Of a DNA stretch of 64,000 nucleotides, positions 32,608 to 41,684 are shown piece after piece (positions within the stretch are counted from its first letter, which is position 1; each line of letters starts with the position of its first letter). A program made the position numbers and the translations under genes. A model generated the notes under the pieces. That model was not told the origin of the DNA. It made no database searches and saw only the letters and a program-made list of their open reading frames with translations. Source of the stretch: Mesorhizobium_B sp963522145 (GTDB lineage Bacteria > Pseudomonadota > Alphaproteobacteria > Rhizobiales > Rhizobiaceae); the NCBI GenBank assembly GCA_963522145.1, contig CAUQXI010000019.1, positions 1 to 64,000 of the forward strand, in the 5' to 3' direction.

Positions 32608-34859
32608 AGGAGTGGCTGACAGCGCGCGAGATCGCGGCCGAAATGCTGCCGGACATGCCTCAGACCGAGCGTGGCATAAAGATGTTGGCAGATCGCGCGG
32701 GCTGGAACGAGCAGCACCGCCATTGCCGGTCTCGCTCCGGGAAGGGTGGCGGCACCGAGTATCACGTCCATCTGCTGCCCACGCTCGCCCAGGTCACGTT
32801 CACGCAAAAGCACATGGCGGTCGACGCTGCGGCGCTGCCCTCCGAGCCTAAGAAGCCCGTAGCGGAGTCTTCCCTGACCGATCGCGCGCAGCGCGAGCGC
32901 GATGCAAGGCTGGCGGTCGTGGCGGCATTCGATCGCTTCTGCCGCGGGCTTCAGCTGAGCCACGCGACACGCGTCCAGATCTTCATGGACAAGTATAACG
33001 GCCGCACGATCGAGGTCGCAGACTGGGTGCTGGAGCTGGTGCCCAGCATCTCCAAGCGCTCGCTTATCCGGTGGCGGAGCGTCAAGCGCGGCGGCAAAGC
33101 GAGCCAGCTCGCCTATGATCCGAGCCAGAGCCGTGCCGGCACAGGCATCATCGAAACGGCCAATGGAGGGCGGCTGCGCGCCTTTGTGCTGGCCCTGATC
33201 GCCAATCAGCCGCATCTGTCCGCCGATCTTGTGCGGGAGAACTGCCGCAGCGAGTTCGGCGACACGGTCACCGCCTGTTCAAAGGGCGTTGAACGGCAAC
33301 TTCCGATGCCGCCGGTGCGCACCTTCCAGCATGCCATGAAGGGGCTCAAGCAGCGCCACAAGGTCGAGCTGACCAAGCTCACCAATCCCGACTTGTTCCG
33401 CTCCACGATGGCCCTTTCCGGCACAGGCAGCCTCGCCCATGTGACGGAAGCAAACCAGCTCTGGCAGATCGACGCCTCGCCTGTCGACGCGCTCTGCACG
33501 GACGGGCGGCATTCCGTTTATGTCTGCCTCGACATTGCGACCCGACGCGTCATCCTTCTCTTGTCACGCACCCCCCGCGCCTCCGCCGTCGCCATGCTGA
33601 TCCGGAAGGCGGTGCTCGCCTGGGGCGTGCCGGACACCATCAAGACGGACAATGGATCGGACTTCGTGGCGCGCGACACGCAGCGCCTGTTCGCATCCCT
33701 CGACGTCGAAGTGGACGTATCCGACGCCTACAGCCCCGAACAGAAAGGGCATGTCGAGCGCGCCATCCGCACGTTCCAGCACGACTGCGGCCCGCTCTTG
33801 CCGGGCTTTGTCGGTCACAGCGTTGCCGATCGCAAGGCGATCGAAAGCCGGAAGAGCTTTGCCGCCCGGCTGGGCGAAACAGAAGCCGAAACATTCGGCG
33901 TGACGCTCACGGGCGCCGCCCTGCAGGGGAAGATCGACGACTGGGCAACCCAGCGCTATGCGCGCCGGCCACATGCCGGGCTTCAGGGCAGAACCCCGGA
34001 GCAGGTGGCCATGCTGTCGAAGCGCGCGGTCGCCGCGGTGGACCCTCGCGCGCTCGACCTCCTGGTCATGCCGGTCGCCGGCGAGAACGGCATCCGCACC
34101 GTCGGCAAACAGGGTGTCCGCATCGATGGCGCTCACTACCTCGCCGCGCATGTCATGCCCGGCACCATGGTCTTCGTGCGGCAAGACCCGCTCGACCTCG
34201 GCCGGGCTCTGCTATTTGAGCTGAACGGCGGCCGCTTCCTCTGTGAAGCCATCTGTCCCGCCCTGTCAGGGCTCGATCCGCAGGCAGTGGTCGCGGCCGC
34301 AAAGATCGAGCAGCGCGAACTCATCGCGGACGCAACCCGCGAGATCAAGCGGGACATGAAGCGGCTCGCCAGAGGCCCGGCACTGATCGACCGCGTGCTG
34401 GATGTGGCCAAGCGCGATGCTCCGAACCTGCTTCCATTCCCGAGGCGGCAGGACACCCGCACCACGCCGGCGATCGAAGCCGCGATCGAGGCCATGGCGC
34501 CGCGAACCTCCATCGACGAGCCGACCGATCCGCGCACCGCCGCGGCCCAGGCGCGCCTGCTTGCCGAGATCGAACGCGCACAGGAAGCGAAGCTGGAAGA
34601 GCAGACCGATGAGCTGGTGACGGCCCGCCTCGATGCTCTTCATGCCGAGCGCATCGCCCGCCTCAATGGAGGCGCGACGCCCATGCCGGAAACGGAACGT
34701 GACCGCTATCGCCGCGCCGTCGAATGCCGCCTCGCCCTCGATGCGGGGACACTCGATGCGGCTCTGGCTGTCTGGCTCGGACGCTACGAGTCGAGCGCAG
34801 AGTTCCGTGCGCAGAAGCGCATCCACGACGACTTCGGAGACGCCTGGCTGACGGGCTGA
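32604..34859 (+). CDS. Mu-type DDE transposase (MuA)
   Basis: 751 residues. The N-terminal winged-helix (ITAREIAAEMLPDMP-type, residues 1-60), end-binding domains, then the catalytic core with D290 (WQIDASP), D349 (KTDNGSD) and E385 (EQKGHVERAIRTF), the DDE triad. The C-terminus is basic (RREIKRDMKRL). It joins phage ends into target DNA and drives replicative transposition together with MuB. It should recognise the repeated motif at 28145-28314. Length is above Mu's own (663). Confidence 0.95.
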   Translation: MKEWLTAREIAAEMLPDMPQTERGIKMLADRAGWNEQHRHCRSRSGKGGGTEYHVHLLPTLAQVTFTQKHMAVDAAALPSEPKKPVAESSLTDRAQRERDARLAVVAAFDRFCRGLQLSHATRVQIFMDKYNGRTIEVADWVLELVPSISKRSLIRWRSVKRGGKASQLAYDPSQSRAGTGIIETANGGRLRAFVLALIANQPHLSADLVRENCRSEFGDTVTACSKGVERQLPMPPVRTFQHAMKGLKQRHKVELTKLTNPDLFRSTMALSGTGSLAHVTEANQLWQIDASPVDALCTDGRHSVYVCLDIATRRVILLLSRTPRASAVAMLIRKAVLAWGVPDTIKTDNGSDFVARDTQRLFASLDVEVDVSDAYSPEQKGHVERAIRTFQHDCGPLLPGFVGHSVADRKAIESRKSFAARLGETEAETFGVTLTGAALQGKIDDWATQRYARRPHAGLQGRTPEQVAMLSKRAVAAVDPRALDLLVMPVAGENGIRTVGKQGVRIDGAHYLAAHVMPGTMVFVRQDPLDLGRALLFELNGGRFLCEAICPALSGLDPQAVVAAAKIEQRELIADATREIKRDMKRLARGPALIDRVLDVAKRDAPNLLPFPRRQDTRTTPAIEAAIEAMAPRTSIDEPTDPRTAAAQARLLAEIERAQEAKLEEQTDELVTARLDALHAERIARLNGGATPMPETERDRYRRAVECRLALDAGTLDAALAVWLGRYESSAEFRAQKRIHDDFGDAWLTG

Positions 34860-34943
34860 ACAAACGAAGAGGCCCAGCGCGTGCAGGCGCCGGGCCTCGG
34901 GAAGAACCGCCGCGATGAGCGGCAGCAAGCGACGAGGAAGCTG

Positions 34944-35720
34944 ATGAACATGCAATCGAAAGTCAATACGGCCGGAAGCACGCCGCTCAGGATCAATGCG
35001 CCGGCACCGCTTCGCAACGTGGTGAATTTCGGCGTGCTTCTGGAGAAGGTGGTGGAGCGCCGGCCCGACCTTCCCGGCCTTGCGACGTTCTACGGACCGT
35101 CAGGCTACGGAAAGACCAAGTCGGCGATCTCGGCCGCGAACCGGTATCGCGCGGCCTATGTCGAGTGCGGACAGTTCACCACGGCGAAGTCGCTGATGGC
35201 CTCGATCCTGCTCGAGATCGGCGTGCCGCGGCCGCGCGGGACGATCACGGACATGATCGAGGAGGCGATCCGCATCATGGCCGGGGACATTCGCCGCCCC
35301 CTGATCATCGACGAGGCGCATCATGTCGCGCACAAGCGCTTCATCGACCTGGTGCGCGAGCTGCACGACAAGTCGATGGCGCCGATCGTCCTGATCGGGG
35401 AGGAAACCCTTCCCAAGCAGTTGGAAGCCTACGAGCGCGTGCACAACCGCATGCTGGAGTGGGTGCCCGCGTTGCCGTGCAACTCGGACGATCTCTCCAT
35501 GCTGGTCCGCGTCTGCCATCCGAGGATCAAGATCGCGCCCGACCTGGCGTCCGCGATCCTCGAAGCGACACGGGGCAACACTCGCCGCATCGTCGTGAAC
35601 CTCGCCAAGGTGGAGGAACTTGCCGCCGTCGCCGGCACCGAGTCGATGGACCTCGCAACGTTTGGCGGTCCTTCGGAGATCATCGGCTCCAAGGCGCCCA
35701 ACATCCGGAGGGCCGTCTGA
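34944..35720 (+). CDS. MuB-type transposition ATPase
   Basis: A 258-residue AAA ATPase: Walker A GPSGYGKTK (residues 51-59) and Walker B LIIDEAHH. Mu B picks target DNA and activates the transposase. ATG at 34944 has GAGGAAG before it. The 84 bp between it and muA carry a strong hairpin (GAGGCCC...GGGCCTC, 34869-34898) without a T-tract. The stop TGA overlaps the following ATG. Confidence 0.9.
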   Translation: MNMQSKVNTAGSTPLRINAPAPLRNVVNFGVLLEKVVERRPDLPGLATFYGPSGYGKTKSAISAANRYRAAYVECGQFTTAKSLMASILLEIGVPRPRGTITDMIEEAIRIMAGDIRRPLIIDEAHHVAHKRFIDLVRELHDKSMAPIVLIGEETLPKQLEAYERVHNRMLEWVPALPCNSDDLSMLVRVCHPRIKIAPDLASAILEATRGNTRRIVVNLAKVEELAAVAGTESMDLATFGGPSEIIGSKAPNIRRAV

Positions 35721-36337
35721 TGCCGCGGCTTCCTTACCTGGAGCGGGTGACGGTGGACCTCACCCTGCCGCGCTCGGAAGAGGCTCTTTGGAAGCTCATC
35801 CTCAAGCTGGACGAGGTCGGCCCGTGGACCGCGCGGATGATCGCCGATGCGACGCAGATCAATCCGGGGACGCCACGTCGCTTGCTGCGCCGCCTGCTCC
35901 AAGCAGGGATCGCCGCGCAAGTCGGAGAGCATCGCACCCGCGGGAAGAACCCGCAGGCTGCACCGCTGTATCGGCTTACGCGTCGCCCGCTTGAGATGCC
36001 TCGCCTCAATGACGACGGCAGCGAGCGTCTTGAGCCGCTCATGGAAACGCTGTGGCGCACCATGAAAATGGCCAAGACCTTCACGCTCAAGGAGCTGGCG
36101 GCTCTGGCCGAAGCCGAGGGAAGTCCGGTCAACCAGTCCTACGTCGGCGGTTACTGCAACACGCTCGTGCATGCCGGCGTGCTCGCCAAGATACCCAGCG
36201 TCACCCGCGAAACCCGCTACCGGTTGCTTCGCAATGTCGGGCAGCGCGCGCCGAAGATCCTGCAGGGGAAGATCGTCTTCGATCCCAATGCGCGCAGCGT
36301 GCTTGGAACGGTCGTTGCCGTGGAGGCACGCCCATGA
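35720..36337 (+). CDS. Early phage protein with winged-helix-like region
   Basis: 205 residues. The N-terminal half (ALWKLILKLDEVGPWTARMIADAT, PRRLLRRLLQAGIAAQ) reads as one winged helix, and residues about 120-165 (TFTLKELAALAEAEGSPVNQSYVGGYCNTLVHAGVL) as another, so the protein is probably DNA-binding. Genes of this layout follow muB in rhizobial Mu-like phages. It overlaps muB (TGATG) and the next gene (ATGA). Confidence 0.6.
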   Translation: MPRLPYLERVTVDLTLPRSEEALWKLILKLDEVGPWTARMIADATQINPGTPRRLLRRLLQAGIAAQVGEHRTRGKNPQAAPLYRLTRRPLEMPRLNDDGSERLEPLMETLWRTMKMAKTFTLKELAALAEAEGSPVNQSYVGGYCNTLVHAGVLAKIPSVTRETRYRLLRNVGQRAPKILQGKIVFDPNARSVLGTVVAVEARP

Positions 36338-36744
36338 ACCGAGGACCGAGTTCAGGCGCCCGAAGCGATGAGCGCAGCTTCGAACAGAAGGTTGCGGACG
36401 CCTATGGCAACCCGCCTCCCGAATGGCTGGCGGAGCTGGCGCGGCTGGCCGACGCCGCCGGGCTGACCGGATGCGCGACCAAGATCGGTTACAGCAAGGC
36501 CGCTATCTCGAATGTGCTGAACGGCAAATATGGCAAGGGCGATCTCGGCCGCGTCGAGGAAATGGTGCGCGGCGCGCTCATGTCAGAGACGGTGGACTGC
36601 CCTGTCATTGGCGAGATCGGCCGTGACCGCTGCCTTCGCGAGCAGCGCGAACCGTTCCGCGCCACTTCTGCCTTCCGCGCCCAGCTTTTCCACGCCTGCC
36701 GAGGCGGCTGCCCGCACGCCCGCGCCACACAGGAGGATGCGTGA
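36334..36744 (+). CDS. Phage HTH protein with C-terminal Cys/His cluster
   Basis: 136 residues. The middle has a helix-turn-helix (TKIGYSKAAISNVLNGKYGKGDLGRVEEMVRG), and the C-terminus has four cysteines and histidines (CPVIGEIGRDRC, CRGGCPH) that may bind zinc. This two-part architecture recurs in Mu-like early operons but its job has not been assigned. Start overlaps the previous stop. Confidence 0.6.
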   Translation: MNRGPSSGARSDERSFEQKVADAYGNPPPEWLAELARLADAAGLTGCATKIGYSKAAISNVLNGKYGKGDLGRVEEMVRGALMSETVDCPVIGEIGRDRCLREQREPFRATSAFRAQLFHACRGGCPHARATQEDA

Positions 36745-37070
36745 TGCACGATCTCTACAAGGTTCCCGATACCCTTCGCGGCCTGCGAGACTGGTTCAAG
36801 CCGATCGCGGATCGTCCTCGCGTGCTTGAACGCCTCGAGGCGGAAACGCTGATCGAACTTCTCGACCGGCTGGCAGACCAGGCGCTGCTGCATGTGCACG
36901 AGATCTCGCGCCACCGCTGGAATGCCCTCGCGGCGACCGATCTTGCCGAGCACGAGCGCGAGATGGCCGAGCAGGAAAGGCTGATGCTGGAGGCAATGCG
37001 CCCTGGCAGCAACCTTGTGCTGGTGAACTTCGGCCATTCCATCGGCGGAGGCGGCGTCCATGGCGCGTGA
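36744..37070 (+). CDS. Early phage hypothetical protein
   Basis: A 108-residue helical, acidic protein (ERLEAETLIELLDRLADQALLHVHEI, EMAEQERLMLEAMRPGS). The AGGAGG signal at 36731-36736 and a TGATG overlap with the previous stop set the ATG at 36744. It overlaps the following gene by 11 bases. No family recognised. Confidence 0.55.
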   Translation: MHDLYKVPDTLRGLRDWFKPIADRPRVLERLEAETLIELLDRLADQALLHVHEISRHRWNALAATDLAEHEREMAEQERLMLEAMRPGSNLVLVNFGHSIGGGGVHGA

Positions 37071-37371
37071 CAGCCTCGTCAAGGCGGCGGAGCTCGTCGA
37101 CATCATCGCTGTGGCGCGGGCCATCATCGGGCAGCCGGAGCGGCAGTCAGTCGACGCGCCTCCGGCAACGGTGCTCGCGCTCGCCTGCGGCATCAACCAG
37201 TTCTGGTCGATCGTGCTGGACGCGAGGGACCTCCTGCAGGCGCTCGACCTGCCCGCCGATCATCCCTGCCGCGCCGCCGCCATTGAGCAGCAATCCGCGA
37301 GCCTGCGGCAGCTCCTCGGCGAGCTGCGCCTGACCGAGCCCCAAGCCCCAAACCCCGGAGACGCAGCATGA
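37060..37371 (+). CDS. Early phage hypothetical protein
   Basis: 103 residues, helical, with a C-terminal Pro-rich tail. ATGA overlap with the gam gene that follows. Nothing in it allows a function to be assigned. Confidence 0.5.
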   Translation: MARDSLVKAAELVDIIAVARAIIGQPERQSVDAPPATVLALACGINQFWSIVLDARDLLQALDLPADHPCRAAAIEQQSASLRQLLGELRLTEPQAPNPGDAA

Positions 37372-37904
37372 GCACCACCAGCACCAGGCGGAAGTCCAAG
37401 AGCGTTCCGCAGGCCATCCAGTCGCGACAGGAGGCCGTCGCGGCGATCGCGCGCATCGGCGTGGTCAGCCGGCTCGTCGCCCAGATCGTGGGCGATGCGG
37501 ACAACCAGGTGGCGGAGATCGCCAAGAAGCGCGACGCCGACACGGTGGAGTTGAAGGCCGAACTCAAGCGCCTTGAAGATGGCGTGACGGTCTACTGCGA
37601 GGCGAACCGGCGCTTTCTCACCAACGACGATCGGGTGAAGTTCCACGAGTTCGGAACGGGGCGCGTCTCCTGGCGCGCCCGGCCGCCCAAGGTGGCGATC
37701 AAGGGCGTGGAGGTGGTGATCGCGGCCTGCCGCTCGCTCAATCTCGACCGTTTCATCCGCGTGAAGGAGGAGATCAACAAAGAAGCGATGCTGGCCGAGC
37801 CGGCGATCGCCCGGTCGATCCAGGGCGTGACCATCCAGTCCGAGGGCGAAGACTTCCTGATCGAGGTCACCGAGCTCGGCAACTCCGATGCGAGGGCGGC
37901 GTGA
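37368..37904 (+). CDS. gam: Host-nuclease inhibitor Gam
   Basis: 178 residues, close to Mu Gam (174). A long N-terminal helix (IAKKRDADTVELKAELKRLEDGVTVYCEANR) and the RVSWRARPPKVAIKG beta segment are the family hallmark. Gam dimers bind DNA ends and protect them from RecBCD-type exonucleases; it is a Ku-like protein. In this operon it lies between transposition and regulatory genes, as in Mu. TGATG joins it to the next gene. Confidence 0.87.
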   Translation: MSTTSTRRKSKSVPQAIQSRQEAVAAIARIGVVSRLVAQIVGDADNQVAEIAKKRDADTVELKAELKRLEDGVTVYCEANRRFLTNDDRVKFHEFGTGRVSWRARPPKVAIKGVEVVIAACRSLNLDRFIRVKEEINKEAMLAEPAIARSIQGVTIQSEGEDFLIEVTELGNSDARAA

Positions 37905-38302
37905 TGGAGCGACCGGTTCACCACGACCTCGCGAAGATCGAGCGCGAGGCGCGCAAGGCCTTCGCCCAAGGAAACGAGCAGATGCGGGAGAGGAACCGAG
38001 CGAAGGGCGCCCCCGACTTCCTGACGGACGCGCAGGCCATCATGTCAGAGGTAGTTATTGCAGCGGCCATCGCCGGCGCGCGAGCGGAGAATGAGGGCTG
38101 TTCTACGCAGGTGACCGCTTTCGCGCTGGGCGCCGCGCTTTGCTGCGTGATTGACGGGTTCCACGTCAGCCATGACCCGGACTACGAGTTTGCGGAGGCC
38201 GTGTGGCAAGGCTTTCGGGCCGCGAGCCGCGGCTTCCGTGGCGCGGATGTCGGCATCACCTTCGAGATCGCGATTGCTCCCGTCGTCGGAGGCAACGCAT
38301 GA
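37904..38302 (+). CDS. Early phage hypothetical protein
   Basis: 132 residues with a charged N-terminus (HHDLAKIEREARKAFAQGNEQMRERNR) and a hydrophobic, Ala-rich middle (IAAAIAGARAENEG, TAFALGAALCCVIDG). Not enough to assign a role. ATG at 37904 chosen from the overlap with the Gam stop (TGATG); the next gene starts in ATGA. Confidence 0.5.
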   Translation: MERPVHHDLAKIEREARKAFAQGNEQMRERNRAKGAPDFLTDAQAIMSEVVIAAAIAGARAENEGCSTQVTAFALGAALCCVIDGFHVSHDPDYEFAEAVWQGFRAASRGFRGADVGITFEIAIAPVVGGNA

Positions 38303-38772
38303 CCGGCCGGCTCATCTATGACGAGTGCGGCACGGTGATCGGCGAAGTCGAGGGCCTGCCGCCAGCGGATGCCGTTGTCAGGGCTCCGGCGCATCTGGAA
38401 GGAAATCATCGCCCGCGGACAGAGCGGGCCTGCCGCGTCTGCGGCTGCACCGAACTGTCCGCCTGTGTGGATGCTGACGGCACGCCGTGCTGCTGGATGG
38501 ACGATGATCTCTGCTCAGCCTGCGCCGGGAGATCAGATGACGCTCGGCGTCTCGCTTTGGCAGCTGGTCACTCTGCCTTGGAAGCAGCGACTGAGCTCAT
38601 TCGCTATAACCGCGAAGGGCACGGTTTTCTGGGCCAGTTCGAGGCTGATGTAGTCGGCTTGCTGCTTGATGCCACGAAGATGGCGATGGAGGCGGAGTGC
38701 GGCACTGATCCTGAGCGCGAAGCCCTCTACAGGGACATCTGCGCTCACCTTGAGGGTGAGGTGCCATCGTGA
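38299..38772 (+). CDS. Phage protein with Cys-rich zinc-binding motif
   Basis: 157 residues. Residues near 46-77 carry a cysteine cluster (CRVCGCTELSACVDADGTPCCWMDD followed by LCSAC) of the kind seen in many phage proteins with a CxxCGC...C...CxxC knuckle, likely a zinc site for nucleic-acid binding. The C-terminal half is helical. Function unknown; overlaps both neighbours. Confidence 0.6.
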   Translation: MTGRLIYDECGTVIGEVEGLPPADAVVRAPAHLEGNHRPRTERACRVCGCTELSACVDADGTPCCWMDDDLCSACAGRSDDARRLALAAGHSALEAATELIRYNREGHGFLGQFEADVVGLLLDATKMAMEAECGTDPEREALYRDICAHLEGEVPS

Positions 38773-38999
38773 GCCTCCGCATCAACGGCAATGGTCCGGA
38801 GCGCTGGGAGCTGATCGCGCTCGACGTGTTCGTCCATCACGAGACGAAGAAGGCGCTGTGCGTCTCGATCGACGGCAATCGCCAGGCCGCGCAGTGGCTG
38901 CCCAAGAGCAGGATCCACATCGACGGTGAGCCAGCGGTCGGGCGGATGCTCGCGATCCGCGTCACCGGCGGCATGGCGGAAGAAAAGGGGCTGATGTGA
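38769..38999 (+). CDS. Small early phage protein
   Basis: 76 residues with a GTG start overlapping the previous stop. Beta-rich pattern (LIALDVFVHHETKKALCVSIDG, RMLAIRVTGGMAEEKGL). No family recognised; the overlap with both neighbours supports its being translated. Confidence 0.5.
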   Translation: MSLRINGNGPERWELIALDVFVHHETKKALCVSIDGNRQAAQWLPKSRIHIDGEPAVGRMLAIRVTGGMAEEKGLM

Positions 39000-39277
39000 T
39001 GCTCGACGCCTTTTTGACCTTTGACGACTGGTGCGGCTTGCCCGAGTCCAAAAAGCTTCGTGCCGAAGACGAGCAGTTGGCGGCGATTGAGGCGCAGGGG
39101 CCGGAGGCTGTCTATCGTTATGTGCTTAGCGAATGGCTGGAACTGTGCAGGACGGCACGTGCCTGCCTGCACATCACTTACCACCCGGATAATGCTACCG
39201 CGCTGCAGACTGCCCGCATCGAGTTGGTGAAGCTGCGCGCTTGGCGTGCCGCCGGATACCGGGCTGGGCGAGCATGA
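38999..39277 (+). CDS. Small early phage protein
   Basis: 92 residues, acidic N-terminal half and an Arg-rich C-terminus (LVKLRAWRAAGYRAGRA). ATG at 38999 forms TGATG with the preceding stop. No recognised domain. Confidence 0.5.
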   Translation: MLDAFLTFDDWCGLPESKKLRAEDEQLAAIEAQGPEAVYRYVLSEWLELCRTARACLHITYHPDNATALQTARIELVKLRAWRAAGYRAGRA

Positions 39278-39822
39278 ACGTTCAGCCCTCCCTCTTCGAC
39301 CAGATGCAATTCTCGGCCGCCTTCAGCGGCCCCGACAACTGCTATCGCGACGAACTGCGCCGCGTTTGGGATGACGCCCGGCCGCTCCTCGTCGTCTGCA
39401 TGCTCAATCCCTCGACGGCTGACCATCGTCGCAACGATCCCACGATCCTGGCGCTGATCCACTTCGCGCGCTTCTGGGGCTACGGCGGTCTGCTGGTCGT
39501 CAATCTCTACTCGATCCGGACCTCGTCGCCGGCCGAGATGATGGCGCACCCCGCGCCGATCGGGCCGGAGAATGGGGCCGCGATCGAGGCGGCACTTGCC
39601 TATGCCCGCGTGAACGGAGCCCGTGTGCTGGCTGCATGGGGCAATCATGGCGCCTGGGACGGCCGGGACGAATGGTTCTGCTCCCGCGCGACCCGCGCCC
39701 ACGGCGTGGGTTTGATCTGCTTGGGCACCACGCGGAGCTGGATGCCCAAGCACCCCATGGCGCGCGGCAAGCACAGCATCCCGCGCGACCAGCAGCCAAT
39801 CACCTGGAGACCCGCCCGATGA
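39274..39822 (+). CDS. DUF1643 family protein
   Basis: 182 residues. The family motif LNPSTADHRRNDPT near residue 46 and the GYGGLLVVNLYSIRTS segment are diagnostic of DUF1643, proteins seen in phages and mobile elements, of unknown activity. It sits in the Mu early operon between small hypothetical genes, with ATGA overlaps to both sides. Confidence 0.85.
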   Translation: MNVQPSLFDQMQFSAAFSGPDNCYRDELRRVWDDARPLLVVCMLNPSTADHRRNDPTILALIHFARFWGYGGLLVVNLYSIRTSSPAEMMAHPAPIGPENGAAIEAALAYARVNGARVLAAWGNHGAWDGRDEWFCSRATRAHGVGLICLGTTRSWMPKHPMARGKHSIPRDQQPITWRPAR

Positions 39823-40277
39823 CCGACGACGTCATAGTGATGCATGAGACCTACGAGGCAGTATATGGACCGCGGACTATATGCGCGATCTTCCTTCGGC
39901 CGCCGCTGCCAGAAGACTTCGCTCACAGGCTTCTCAACGAGTTGCTGGCGGTGGCTAGGCCGGTTGGTCTTGGGAAGGAAGTCGCTCGTGGAATGCGGCA
40001 GGTTTCAATCGATGAAGTCGTCGCAGCCGGCGTTGAGGAAGCTAGGTCCGATCCTAACCGCGCTGATCGACAACGGCCGGACGGGCTGTATCTGTTCGAC
40101 TACGTTGCAGGCTACCGCATCAAAGTGCAGCTTTATCCCAACGGGCTAGAGCCAACCGAAGGCACGCCGCTTTCCCTGGTGCGACCAGGATGGACGATGG
40201 TCTCGTCCTTCGACTTCGACGGGATGTATGGCGCGGGCACTCTAGAGCGGCTTGTTCGGATAGCTGCTGGCAAATGA
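39819..40277 (+). CDS. Phage hypothetical protein
   Basis: 152 residues. A beta-strand-rich pattern (AIFLRPPLPEDFAHRLLNELL, YRIKVQLYPNGLEPTEGTP) without known motif. Base composition is slightly more AT-rich than the neighbours, so it may have been acquired separately. ATGA joins it to gemA. Confidence 0.5.
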   Translation: MTDDVIVMHETYEAVYGPRTICAIFLRPPLPEDFAHRLLNELLAVARPVGLGKEVARGMRQVSIDEVVAAGVEEARSDPNRADRQRPDGLYLFDYVAGYRIKVQLYPNGLEPTEGTPLSLVRPGWTMVSSFDFDGMYGAGTLERLVRIAAGK

Positions 40278-40843
40278 CCGCGCTCGCCGCCATCCATGTC
40301 GGTCGCAAGGCGCTCGGGCTCGACGAGGACACCTATCGCGCCCTGCTCGTGCGGGTGACGGGCAAGAGCTCGGCCGGGCAGATGGATGCCGCCGAGCGGG
40401 ACCGCGTCGTTTCGGAGATGCGCCGGCTCGGCTTCAACGGCGTTTCAAAGGCTCCGCAAAGCACCGTCACGGGCCGTTTCGCGCCGGTCATTCGCGCCCT
40501 CTGGATCTCGGCCTATCACCTCGACCTCGTGCGCGACCGCACGGACGCCGCGCTGATCTCCTTCGTAAAGCGGCAGACCAACATCGATCACCTGAACTGG
40601 CTGCGGGACTGGCATGACGCCCGCCGCGTGATCGAGGCCTTGAAAGGCTGGATGGCGCGCGAGGCCGGCGTGCGCTGGCCGAGGACCGGCGACGATGCCG
40701 CCGCGCGGCAGGCCGCCGTCATCGAGGCCCAGGCGCGCCTGCTCGCCGCTCGCGGGATCGAGGTCGATCTCGCCCTGGATGCCGATCCGGTCACGGTGAT
40801 GAAGCAGCTCGGCGCCCGACTGCGGAAGGTGAAGAAGCCATGA
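40274..40843 (+). CDS. gemA: Regulatory protein GemA (Mu gp16-like)
   Basis: 189 residues of the GemA family: TALAAIHVGRKALGLDEDTYRALL at the start and the LRDWHDARRVIEALKGW C-terminal segment are typical. In Mu, GemA affects host gene expression and DNA supercoiling and operates with Mor. It lies, as in Mu, before the Mor-type activator. Confidence 0.85.
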   Translation: MTALAAIHVGRKALGLDEDTYRALLVRVTGKSSAGQMDAAERDRVVSEMRRLGFNGVSKAPQSTVTGRFAPVIRALWISAYHLDLVRDRTDAALISFVKRQTNIDHLNWLRDWHDARRVIEALKGWMAREAGVRWPRTGDDAAARQAAVIEAQARLLAARGIEVDLALDADPVTVMKQLGARLRKVKKP

Positions 40844-41460
40844 TGCGCGCCGAGTCCCTGACCGGGGGGGGCGCCATGAGCATGCTTGAGGCATGGCCCT
40901 TCGGCACGCTCCGGCCCTTCTCCTATGGCGCGATCGTGGCCGATCCGCCGTGGACGTTCCGCCTGCGCTCGAAGACCAAGGGCTATGACCGGAACCCGGA
41001 GGCGCATTATGCGACGATGACGGAGGCGGAGATCTGCGCGCTTCCCGTGTCGCATCTCGCCGGCGGGGACTGCGCGCTGTTTCTCTGGTCGACCTGGCCG
41101 CATCTGCCGCTCGCCCTGCGCGTGATGGAGGCCTGGGGCTTTTCCTATTGCACCGGCGGCTCCTGGACGAAGCGCACCCGGCACGGCAAGGCCGCGTTCG
41201 GCACGGGCTACGTCTTCCGCTCGGCGACCGAGCCCTTCCTCCTCGGCACGATCGGCCGGCCCGCCTGGCGCTCCCGCTCGGTCCGCAACCTGATCGAGTC
41301 GCCGCGCCGCGAGCATTCCCGCAAGCCGCCCGAGATGCGGGAGATGGTCGAGAAGCTGCTCCCCGACGTGTTCGCCTGCGAGCTGTTCGGCCGCGAGCCG
41401 TGGCCCGGCCAGGCCGTGTGGGGGAACGAGGCGGACAAGTTCGCGGAGGTGCTGGCATGA
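40840..41460 (+). CDS. MT-A70 family adenine methyltransferase
   Basis: 206 residues (or 194 from ATG 40876, which has GGCGCC directly before it). The catalytic DPPW (residues 35-38) and FLWSTWPHLPLALRVMEAWGF place it in the MT-A70 N6-adenine class. Phage enzymes of this family modify DNA, perhaps to escape host restriction. A run of eight G (40864-40871) lies between the two possible starts. Target sequence unknown. Confidence 0.88.
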   Translation: MMRAESLTGGGAMSMLEAWPFGTLRPFSYGAIVADPPWTFRLRSKTKGYDRNPEAHYATMTEAEICALPVSHLAGGDCALFLWSTWPHLPLALRVMEAWGFSYCTGGSWTKRTRHGKAAFGTGYVFRSATEPFLLGTIGRPAWRSRSVRNLIESPRREHSRKPPEMREMVEKLLPDVFACELFGREPWPGQAVWGNEADKFAEVLA

Positions 41461-41684
41461 GCGCCCCCCGCGTGACCGATCACGCCGTGCTGCGCTATCT
41501 GGAGCGGGCGCATGGGCTCGACGTCGAGCTGGTGCGGCGCCACCTGGAGGGCCTGGCGGCAAACGCGGTGGAGCTGGGCGCGACCGGCGTCCGCATCGAG
41601 CGCGTGATGCTCGTGCTTCGGTCGGAGACGGTCACCACGGTTCTGCCCGGCAACTACCACTCCCGCGGGCCTGGTGACGGCTGA
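41457..41684 (+). CDS. Small phage hypothetical protein
   Basis: 75 residues (VTDHAVLRYLERAHGLDVELVRRHLEGL), a pattern also seen in small conserved phage proteins just upstream of Mor-type genes. ATGA overlap with the methyltransferase and a TGATG overlap with mor. No assigned function. Confidence 0.55.
   Translation: MSAPRVTDHAVLRYLERAHGLDVELVRRHLEGLAANAVELGATGVRIERVMLVLRSETVTTVLPGNYHSRGPGDG

Noticed and set aside
32604..34859. Whether the transposase belongs to an IS element rather than a phage
   Set aside because: Size, MuB partner, Gam, GemA and Mor neighbours show a Mu-type phage.
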